This document shows positions 21,784 through 31,062 of a DNA stretch of 64,000 nt, piece by piece (the first letter of the stretch is position 1; every line of letters begins with the position of its first letter). Made by a program: the position numbers and the translations under genes. Location: the NCBI GenBank assembly GCA_958450325.1, contig OY288253.1, positions 63,240,266 through 63,304,265 of the forward strand. The letters are read 5' to 3'. Below the pieces are notes generated by a model that did not search any database, was not told the DNA's origin, and saw only the letters and a list, made by a program, of their open reading frames with translations. The stretch is from Agrostemma githago. Taxonomy: Eukaryota; Streptophyta; Magnoliopsida; Caryophyllales; Caryophyllaceae.

Positions 21784-22881
21784 ATGAATGCCATTAGAGT
21801 AGTGAACAACAAAGAACCGGTGAAACCCTTTAACCCACAAGCCTCTACATCTCATCCCTCAATCGTCCACTTTGATGAGAATGTGGTTAGGGACATAACC
21901 AAGAAACCAAAGAGAGATCCCTCTAAATACCTCCTAGGAGACCTTACCTATGTGATTGAACAAATCCCAATGGAAGCCATGAATTTGATCTCTAGAATCA
22001 ATGGGCCACCCTTGAATCACATGCCCCAAGTTTCTTCAAGTAACCAAGCTTTGGAAAGAATAATCTTCACCGATTTGCTCGAGAATATCGACACAAGCCC
22101 CTCTATGCCTACCCCATCTGAGTATATTCGAGACATCATCTTGAAATCTACCGTAAGGGAAGAAGTTCCCGTTTCACCAAGAGTTACCCCGAAAGTTACA
22201 ATCCCCATCAAACTTGGTGATCCTGGTAGTTTTTCCATACCCTGTTCTATAGACCATGTGTAGATAGATCGAGCTCTGTGCTTGGGTGCAGATATCAGTC
22301 TCATGCCCTTAGTCAGATATAGGAGTTTGGTCCATTTTCCATTAAATGTCCAGATGACTGATGGGACTACAAAAGCGTCGTTTGGGTTAGCTCGCAACCT
22401 CATGGTTAATGTGGGAGATTTGTACATCCTTATCGACTTTGTCATTCTCGATATGCCTGTAGAAGAGCGTAACCCCGTTCTCTTGGGACGGCCCTTTCTA
22501 GCTATCGGTGGAGTGCTCATTGATGTGAAAAGAGGAAGGTTATCTTTCAACGTCGCTAATAGCATCGTACAGTTTGTACTACCCGCATTCCTCCTGGAGA
22601 ATTCATTTAACGGTGAATCATGGAATCAAATGGTTGAATCTCCCATCCTTGAGGAGCCGTCTGTAGAAGATGTCCATTACGACGATAGTGAAGATGATGG
22701 TGCTCTATTTGTACTTGGTCCTGCTCTCGAAGAAGACATTATTGATGAGTGTGATATGCTACCGGAGGTGGCTCGCCTTATGGGTTTGCCGAGGCCAAGG
22801 AGAGAGCATGTGATTGGTAGTATTACTTTCGAGAACATGAACCATGGTATCCCGGGTTGCTTTTCTTGCAACCCCACTTAA
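21784..22881 (+). pseudogene. Ath1 gag-pro linker and retropepsin, inactive
   Basis: Frame from the ATG at 21784 holds the linker and ends at a TAG at 22261-22263. A continuing frame gives the retropepsin: the active-site region reads ALCLGADISLMPL, where the family has Cys-Asp-Leu-Gly-Ala-Ser; the catalytic aspartate codon is missing. Flap and C-terminal motifs remain (FVILDMPVEERNPVLLGRPF, and GGVLIDVKRGRL). The C-terminus runs on as an acidic tail and ends at TAA 22879-22881. Reverse transcriptase should begin here, but nothing resembling it follows. Confidence 0.8.
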
Positions 22882-23189
22882 GCTCGAACAATTTTATTCG
22901 GTTTGGTGGTGTTCATAATAACCACCTTGTAAATATTTGTATATTCGTACCCTTTTTTATTTTTTCTCGGACAATAGTTTTTGATTTTTCCTTGGAGCTT
23001 GTTTCTAATGATTTTTGCAGGAATTGAGACGATTTCTTTTGGAGTATTTGGGATGATCTACTATGATTATGAGAGTTTTTCTCCATGTAGTTAATGCATG
23101 GATTGAGAAGAGTGGTTATATTGAGGAATCAAGGTTGGTTTGGACCGGGTCGAGCAGTATTTTTCGCAGCAAAAGGCTTATCTGAATGG
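22882..23189 (+). other. Ath1 non-coding stretch after protease
   Basis: About 300 bases with no gene seen. This is the apparent scar where reverse transcriptase, RNase H and integrase are missing. Confidence 0.5.
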
Positions 23190-23545
23190 ATAAAACTGCC
23201 GGTGAAACTTCACCCGGTGGGAAATTTTGCCTGAAGTTCGTCGGGTGAAACTTCACCCGATGGCAATTGGACTGGAAATGCTTGAGCTGAAGAAAAACTC
23301 GTCGGGTGAAACTTCACCCGATGGAATCTCATCGGGCAAAACTTCGCCCGACGGTAAATTTATTTGCAACTCGTAATTGACGAAAACCCGTCGGGTGAAA
23401 CTTGACCCGATGAATCTCATCGGGCGAAACTTCGCCCGACGGTAAAGTGTGCGGAATTGACGATTTTTGGACTGAAGTCAGTCGGGTGAAATTTCACCCG
23501 ATGGTGACCACCGGGTGAAACTTCACCCCGCGTCAACCTTATACC
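23190..23545 (+). promoter_or_regulatory. Ath1 internal promoter-like palindrome module
   Basis: About eight palindromic units of the type TCGGGTGAAACTTCACCCGA, some with decayed arms, then a TATA-like CTTATACC near 23537. The ATG of the second ORF is about 275 bases downstream. The same palindrome family fills the U3 region of the Ath1 LTR (28365-28640), also just upstream of its TATA box. Promoter role is inferred. Confidence 0.5.
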
Positions 23546-23811
23546 AAAACCCACCACCTTTCCTCTTTATTTCACTATCTTTCTCTCTCTCCCCCCTCAA
23601 AAACAACCCCAAAAACCCTCAAATTCTACCATCTTCAATCCTTTCTGATCTAATCCTCCATTTTCTAAGCCAAATTCAAACCAAACTCCACCCTTTCCAT
23701 CTCTACTACTTTCCTAACATCTTTTAGGAATCTTTTTTGAGAATTCGACTCAATTTTCGCGAACCTAAACCCTAACCCAATCACCTTAATCACCAATTTC
23801 AATCATCAATC

Positions 23812-25590
23812 ATGAGGGGATTTAAACAAACCACAAGGAAGAGGCTTTCGTCTTTTTTCAATCGTCGTTCGGGTTCAACGTCCTCGTCACATTCAGAGGA
23901 GCAGGAAGCGCCCCGGGAAGAGCCTACTCTGATGCCAGTCCAAGTTCAAAGCTCAGTCCCACGTGAACAACATGTTCCGCTCGAGGTACGTTACCCGACT
24001 ATTCGTCGTAACTTCCGTCACTCTGATTCTGGTGTTCATTTTGCTAAAAAAAAAGTCCATCTTGAACGATTTAAAAAGTTTTGGGATTGTCGTCTCGAGC
24101 CTACTCGTTGGGCGTCACAGACTGTTCTTACTCGTATGGGTATTAAGCCGCAGGTCTGAGCAATGTGTCAAAATATTGGTCTAATAAATTTTTACACCTC
24201 AACCGAGGAAACTTTTAGAAACTTGACTTGTGAATTCTTCTCGACTTATGAGCTGAGTGTTGGTGATGACACTACCGTCTCTTTTAAGTTGCGTGAGACT
24301 CTTTATGTCTTGTCTCTTAGAGATTTTGGCAGATTGCTCGGCCTACCCACTTTTGTCTTAGAAAAACCTCGGGCGGGACAGTCTAGAGAGGAAAAGTTTG
24401 CCCGAGACTGATTTTGGCAAAAGATTTCCCGCCACAGGATTTTCCAAGGGGGAAAGATGCGCTCGTTCTCTATTCGGAACCCCATCCTGAAGTATTTGGC
24501 ACGTATCATAGCCAACTCTTTTCTCTCGAGCTATGATACGCATCATAACTGTAGTGCTACCGCCGTACAATTGCTTGAAGATGCGGTCCTGAACAGAGGC
24601 CCTTCCGTTGATATGCCTGAGGCCTTAGCCACGTATTTTGCCCAAGTTATGAAGGGCAACCGCAAGAAAATTTCTTGTGGTGGAGTGGTTACAATGATAG
24701 CTAGAGCCTTAGGCATTGATTTGAGCACCGAGGCAGCAGTGATTGGAGTGGGGTTGCTTTTAGATGAGAATTATTGTCCGTTTCTGGTTTGGCCCCAAGG
24801 TAGCTATAACAATTTGTTTTTGTGCAAAATTATTGACCTGAGAGCCATAGCAATGCCTAATCCCGAGTGGGCTTCACTCAATATCGAAGAGAATTTTGGC
24901 ATGCCGAAGAGGTCCGGGGAATATATTCGGGATAATACCCGAGGTAAGTTTTATCAAGTCAATTACCCCGCAGGACCCCTAGCCTTTGGTGACGATGATG
25001 TCGAAGTCGAGGACGTGACAGAGGAGGAACCGGAGGTCGCAACCTTCCGAGACGTGGGTCATAGAGCATTACCTTTTTCATCCCATGAACACTCTTCCTC
25101 CCGTCAGTCCGAACCACAGGCCTCTCAGTTCTTTACCCCCGATTTCACTTACTTTACCCCGCAAAGACACTCCACCTTTACCCAGTCTACCCCCGGTTTT
25201 CAGGAAGACGTGAACATGAGTCCTCCGAGACACTCGTTCTTCGGATCAGAGGACTTCTATAACCAGTGGGGGGATGTTTGTGATCGTACTCATCAGACTT
25301 GGGAAAACTCAACCACCTCACTCAACTTGGCCCACGATGTCTATAAGGTAGCCCGGGATGCGCGCGATACTGCGCATAATTCCTACACATACTCTAAGGA
25401 CGGTTTTGAGTATGCCCGGGACAGCTACGCCTTGGCTAGGGACGCTGCAAGGGATTCCCAAGCTGTGAGGTTGGCGGCAGAGGCGAACCAACGATTGTTG
25501 CAACAACAGCAGCACTACTTTGATCGGTTCTTTGATATGCCTTCGTCCGGGTCTTATTACCCGCCACCTCGTCCCCCGGGTCCAATGTGA
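23812..25590 (+). pseudogene. Ath1 second ORF, ATHILA ORF-1-like protein
   Basis: One reading frame from the ATG at 23812 to TGA at 25588-25590, about 590 codons, broken by only two in-frame TGA stops (24157-24159 and 24409-24411). The N-terminus is basic (MRGFKQTTRKRLSSFFNRR). The core has the motif FKLRETLYVLSLRDFGRLLGLP and CGGVVTMIARALGI, matching the ATHILA ORF-1/putative plant transposon protein type. The C-terminal third has repeated ARD-x-A-x-D units, probably a coiled coil, then QQQQ and a proline-rich tail. Its function is unknown; the position matches the env-like gene of Athila. No clear signal peptide or membrane segment is seen. Confidence 0.75.
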
Positions 25591-25610
25591 GTGTTTGAGC
25601 GTGTTAAGGG

Positions 25611-25623
25611 TTAGTGTGGGGGG
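25611..25623 (+). other. Ath1 polypurine-like tract 1
   Basis: TTAGTGTGGGGGG shortly after the second ORF stop, close to the true polypurine tract in sequence, but without the GAGGAC half in front. Confidence 0.5.
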
Positions 25624-25850
25624 TGTTGGTCATGCTTGTCAGTCTTTGGGGTAGATGTCAGTAATTTATGTCAGTCTCTGCAGTGCCAGTTTTGGCATTT
25701 GATGATTATTGATTATTGTTTATTTGTTGTTAATAATTTTTTATGGTTTGGTAAGTTGTCAGCCCCTCCGTGACCTTATTTGGGTCGTTATATGCGTGAG
25801 GTTTTGTTGCAGGTGCCTTAGAGAAGGAGGACTTGATTTTAAGCTACCGG

Positions 25851-26162
25851 TCTTAGGTGAAGTGATTGCACCAAGAGCATCTGGAAAGTCCAAACTTTTC
25901 TTTTCCTTTATTTTCTTTTAATTTTACCTATTCGTGCGGAATTGGGGCGAGGTGACGTGATTACACCTACGCCCTTTTTTCCCTATCGATTTTTCTCCTT
26001 CTTTCTTTTCATTTTCATTTTCTTCTTTCATTTTCGCTTTATTTTATTTTCTTTTCTTACTTCATTTTATTTTATTTTATTTTCTTATTTTATCTTATTT
26101 TATCCTTGTTTTTCATTTTCCTCTTTGGCTAGGGTCTAGGTGACGTGATTACACCTAGGCCC
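25851..26162 (+). other. Ath1 stem-loop triplet
   Basis: Three stem-loops. 25851-25876: 8-bp stem (arm TCTTAGGTG with one bulged A), loop AAGTGATTG. 25945-25974: 10-bp stem with one bulged A, loop ACGTGATTA. 26132-26162: 11-bp stem including one G-T pair, loop ACGTGATTA. Linkers are C/T-rich. The loop and the closing TG/CA pairs match those of Ath2 (9769-10011), while the rest of the stems differ but stay paired. Confidence 0.75.
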
Positions 26163-26345
26163 GCCACCTCCTTTTCTTCATTTTATTTTATTTTTCCTTA
26201 TTTCGTTTCTTTTCTTTTCTTTATTTTAATTCACTTAATTTTGAAAAAACACAAAAAAATCCGAAAAATCATAAAAATTCAAAAAGATTTTCCATCTTTT
26301 CTCCTTTTCTTTTTTTTTTCGATCTTTTCCCCTATGCGTGCATTT

Positions 26346-26376
26346 AGGACAATGCACAGTTTTAGTGTGGGGGGAT
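26346..26376 (+). other. Ath1 internal polypurine cassette
   Basis: AGGACAATG followed by TAGTGTGGGGGGAT, about 1.7 kb before the true tract. Confidence 0.65.
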
Positions 26377-28025
26377 CTACTATCCTTTCTTCTTCCTTTT
26401 CTTTTTCATTTCTTTCCTTAAAAAAAAACCAAAAACTCGAAAAAAGATTTTATTTTTCTCTTCATTTTGTTTTTCTTTTCTTTTTGTATCACCTGTATTG
26501 CTTTGGATTCTCCTTCTTGTAGGAACACCACCAACCATTTAACATGTGTACGTAAGGTAGCGAAATTGAAGATCACGCGGTAATATCCTCTATATCCTCT
26601 ACCTTCATTTTTCCCCTTCTCTTATTTGTATGGGAGTTTGGGCTTGTATATGCTATTTAGAAGTTCACTTGGTGAATATTTTGGAATTGGTGGTTGTGGT
26701 AATATTGACTTAATGGAGATTGGAGTGCTTGGCTATACTCGTGTATTTGTTTTGCTCTTTTTGTGTTTTTGTTCTTTTTGTGTTTTTTCCATCTTTGTAT
26801 AGTGTGTCTAGGTAAAGTTTTTGAAAACCCAATTTTGAGCTTAGGCCAAGTGTTTATTACTCCCTTGTTAGGAACCCTTTTTGATTTTTTGGACATTATT
26901 CTAGTAGAATGACCTTGAACCAATTCTTGCATTGAGTTTTTACCACGAGTCCGTCTTTTCTACTAGGAGTCTATATCGAGATTTGCATTTGACCACCTTG
27001 ACCACCCATGGAGTGATAAGGCCTTGGTTATCGTTTCCCGTTCTCTTAGGTGACCTTACTTGAGAAGCCATCTTTTAGTCCAAATTTCTATCTTTTTGTG
27101 GGTTCGGAGGGGGTGCACACCCGACTTGCCTATTTACCTACCATTCATACACATCCACAAATAAGTTTGCAAAAATTTGCTTTACGTTGAATCTCAAATG
27201 CACCATCTAGCCAATTAAGGGCTACTCAAAAGCAATAGGGAAAAATGAAGAAGAAGGGCATGTGAAAAAAAAGCCCTCAAACCGAAATAATAGGGGAAAG
27301 GGAAAAAAACCGAAAAGAAAATCAAAACCTCGAAAAACATTCCCAAATCCAAATATACCCTTGATTGACTTTTTTTCGTGAAATGCCTACTAGAGGACCC
27401 AGTCCCGAGGAAGGAAAATAACGGTAATTAGTCAATCCTTACCATTTTGCAAACACTTGTTCACTTTTTGTTTGGTCTAATTGGCTTTCTCGAGTTTTGG
27501 ACGACCCTCTAGGCTTAGCTTAGGAGACGGGATAACACTTACCTCCAGTGATTACTAACTACATGGTTCTCACTTTTTCACTCCATTTATCGTCCTGTTG
27601 TAGGCATCTTTAGTGGACTAGAAGGACCTTGGTAAATTTTCAATGTTCTTATTGTTTGATTGTCATCCTATTAGAGTTTTGTCCATGTCGACTTGAGTGA
27701 CTAACTTGGTAGTGTTCCCACTTGCCTTGAGCTTAGAATCGACGCTTTCCCCGCCGTTTCGATGAGGGATTCGGCGATTTATTTTCTCTTTAGATGCGAC
27801 TACCTTTTTGTGTGTCTTCTTTGTTTTATGTGCTTGTGTGTGTGTTAGTCGCATCCCCAATTTTGAGCAAGACCCGACTTGCCTTGCATGGAAATACTCT
27901 ACCTCATGGGTATCTCGATGTGAGTTGAAGGGACGGAGCGGGCCCGTTAATTGCCATGTATCAGCTTAGCATAGTCTTGCTTAGTAGTAGTAGTAGTAGT
28001 AGTTAATTTCTTTTTGGGTCTTTGC
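26377..28025 (+). other. Ath1 3' non-coding tract
   Basis: No credible ORF. Blocks near 26820-27060 and 27870-27960 resemble the Ath2 tract. A short (AGT)n run lies at 27983-28003. Confidence 0.55.
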
Positions 28026-28058
28026 TCGAGGACGAGCAACGATTTAGTGTGGGGGAAT
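28026..28058 (+). other. Ath1 polypurine tract cassette
   Basis: TCGAGGACGAGCAA, then TTTAGTGTGGGGGAAT directly before the 3' LTR. Confidence 0.85.
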
Positions 28059-29915
28059 TGATGTGTGTCAAATTTGGACCATTTTTCTCCCATTTAGACC
28101 CGTTTTTCCTCCGTTTTGCGAGACTAGAGTGCGATTATCGCCTTATTTTTAGTTTTTCTCGCATTAGTGCCTCTCGTTTGCATTTTACGTGTTTTTGGTA
28201 GTTTTTCTATCTATTTTGATAGGATTCTTTACCAAAGGCGTGTTCGAGCTTCCAAGAGCACGAGAGAAAGGAGTACCGTCCGAAGAGCAGTGCACAAAAC
28301 TAAAGTTCAAGAAATCCAACCAATCGTTAAAGAAAGCGACCAGAAACGAGGGCAGAAAACCATCGAGTGAAGTTTCACCCAATGAGATATCACCGGGAAA
28401 AGTTTCGCCCGACGCCATTTTTACCTCCCAAAAGATCTTCGAGAAACATTCACCACCGGGCGAAATGACCGGGCGAAACTTTTACCCGTCGGGTGAAGTT
28501 TCGCCCGACGGTAAAGGAGCTCCGAAATGCGCAAGTTAAAGAGAGATTTCATCGGATGAAACCACCGGGGTGAAATTTCACCCGGCGGTATTAGCTCGTA
28601 GATGACATTTGATCGCAGGGTGAAGTTTCACCATATGAAGATGCATTGGGCAAAAGTCGCATTAATGAAGGAAGGTTGGATTTGGGCCTTAGTTTATGTG
28701 ATCCATTAAGGATTTAGTATATATAGTTGACCTTAGGTTTTCATTTTGGACAACCTACATCATCTTTCATTTTCTAGTTTTAGGGTAATCATCTAGAAAT
28801 CCTCAATAATCTATCTTTTCATTTTCTCTTAGCTTAGTTCATCATTTTCATAGTTTAGTAGTCTCCTCATTTTAGATCTTCATCTTTTGTAATTTGCATT
28901 AAAGAATTCTAGAACTAGATCAAGATTTCTCTTTTGATTTATGGTAATTACTCATTTTGGCAATCAAGTTACTATCTTATTGAAGATTTGGGTTTATTGA
29001 AGATCAAAGGATTTTGCAAGGGTTTCTGTAACAAGATCCTTGTTTGGTTTCTTGAAGCTTCTTCATTTATTATTATTATTATCTTCATTCCTTTCTTTTA
29101 TAGTGTTCTTCATTGTTGGTACCTTCTTATTCTCTCTCTCCTTTGTTTATTTCCTTCATTTTCTTTTCTAGTATTTGTGTTCCTTTCTTATTTTGCCTTG
29201 TTATCAATTTCCCCGTAGTTGTTGTTTTGGTAGTGTTTTCCTCTCTTTTGTGCTAGATTACTTTTCATTCCTCTTGATCAATATGCATTATATTTCTCTT
29301 AGCCTCCTTGTTATTTATTTTGTTACGTTTACCATGACTAGTGAGTAGATTTTTAGTTAGGAGGTTAGGGGAGGAAGAACTCTAGATTTGGGCTTGCGTT
29401 TCACGAAATTGTTGCATTCTGTGGTGGTTTGTCTTGTACAAGGTTATTGTGTTTTTGTTGACTTAGCCTAATCAACTCAGTTAGCATTGACTCACTTAGA
29501 CCAGTATGGGGAAACTCGGGGTTTGGGTAATCTTGACTTGAGACCTTAGCGTCCTCGTCGCGAAAGCGGGTTTAGGCTAGGTTGGGTAGGGAAACCGAAA
29601 GGTGACTCCTCCCTTTATTGACCTTGTGATGATTTTCGTGATCCTCGTGTCCTTATCTTTGGTTTTGACTTCCCGACTCCCCCTAACGACTTATTTATCA
29701 TTGTTTCCCATTTCCAGTTATTCAATTTGTTTAATTAGTTCACTCTATCTTGTCTCAACCCCCTTTTTGGACCCCAACTGCAATTATTCCTAAGACTTGG
29801 CCGATTACATTTCACTGTCTCCCCGTGGTTCGACCCCGACTTGCCGCTGCTACATAGTAGCTAGCTAGTTGGGACTAAATATTGTTTGAATGCGTGTCAG
29901 CGACAGCGCGCATCA
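28059..29915 (+). repeat. Ath1 3' LTR (1857 bases)
   Basis: Ends TGATGTGTGTC and GCGCGCATCA. It is the intact reference for the broken 5' LTR. Confidence 0.93.
28365..28722 (+). promoter_or_regulatory. Ath1 LTR promoter: palindromes and TATA box
   Basis: Seven or eight units of the type TCGGGTGAAGTTTCGCCCGA (28365-28640) followed by TATATATAG at 28712-28720. Confidence 0.65.
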
Positions 29916-31062
29916 TGACGCTCTATCACGATCAGTTGCGTCAGGTGATTTTGAATGTGATTTTTCGGAGGAGCAAGGGGAGGTGATGGAGGACGAGGTT
30001 CAGACTACCGAGCAAGAAGTTATGGGATTAATGGGGCCGGAAACAGAATCGTGTCCGACGAAATCTGTGCAATTCAAGCGTGGTACAATGAGTCGTTTTG
30101 AGGGTACTGGTTGTTGTTCAAGTAGTGCCAGCTCCACGAAGAAGGGGAAGAAGGATACGTCTTGGTTGATTACGGGGGCTTAGCTTGTCCCGGAGATCCT
30201 CCGATGCCATACATGATTCCGAGTTTCGGTGGTCACATAGCCCATGTCTTTTGGTCTAAACCAGAAAAAGCTCGAGCTTTGTTGAAGGTGTACGAAAGGC
30301 ATTTGAAATTCGAGGCATTAGCGAAAATGCCGGTAGACGCAGAGATTCACACTATTTTATCATCTAGTGACCTTTGGCACCATAAAGGTATTGTGTCTAA
30401 GAACTTAAATGTCCCCTATATATGTGCTTTTGTTGAGCGTTGGCAGCCAGATACTAACACATTTCATATGCCTATCGGGGAGATGTCCATCATGCTTCAT
30501 GATGTTACTCGTATCCTTGGTTTAGCTATCACAGGGGATGTTTGTTGTATTTTTGACAAAAAGAAAAAGGTAGCGGATGGTTGTGGTGATGTTGTGGATT
30601 TTTTTGGTAAGACACTTGCACAGTTAAAGGCTTCTACGCCGAACAGAAGAACACCGACTTCTAAAAGTGGGGCAGTGTTGTCTAAGGCAATATTAGAGAG
30701 GATTCAGACCGGTACACTAAAAGAGCGAGTGCATGGTTACTTGGCACGATTGTTAGGGGAGGCTGTTTTCGTGGACACAACGGGCAATAGGGTCCCTCGA
30801 GAGTTGTTCTCGTTGTTGAAGGATCCAGCGAAGATACGAGAGTATGCTTGGGGTGTGGCTACCTTAGCACACTTGTACATGCTATTGGGGATGACCTCTC
30901 GAGCTGAGATGACGAGACTTTCTGGATGTCTGACTTTGTTGCAGGTACGGATATTTGAATTATTCCCCAACTCCTTTTATTTGTTTATTTATCCAATTTG
31001 CAATACATTGTCGTTCGTTCGTAATTATATTATTCCTTGTTGAATTTATTGTTTCATGTGAT

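Larger units (their letters stand above)
6236..29915 (+). mobile_element. Ath1: Athila-like Ty3/gypsy element lacking pol, split by insertions
   Basis: Plus-strand element. Its 3' LTR is 28059-29915. Its 5' LTR is broken: the first ~800 bases lie beyond the Tat element, then 6236-6359, then Ath2, then 19175-20107. Primer-binding site at 20111, polypurine tract ending at 28058. Internal order: gag remnant, linker plus retropepsin, palindrome module, Athila second ORF, stem-loops, long non-coding tract. No reverse transcriptase, RNase H or integrase between protease and second ORF, so it would depend on proteins from elsewhere. Its right end cuts into the start of a PMD gene; the base count right of the LTR begins TGACG. 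Confidence 0.9.

Noticed and set aside
23190..23530. CRISPR-like array of short palindromic repeats
   Set aside because: Spacing is irregular, repeats vary, there are no unique spacers of even length, and the context is a plant retrotransposon.
23515..24184. Alternative-frame ORFs as a separate small protein before the second ORF
   Set aside because: They overlap the basic N-terminus of the clear second-ORF frame and have no recognisable features.
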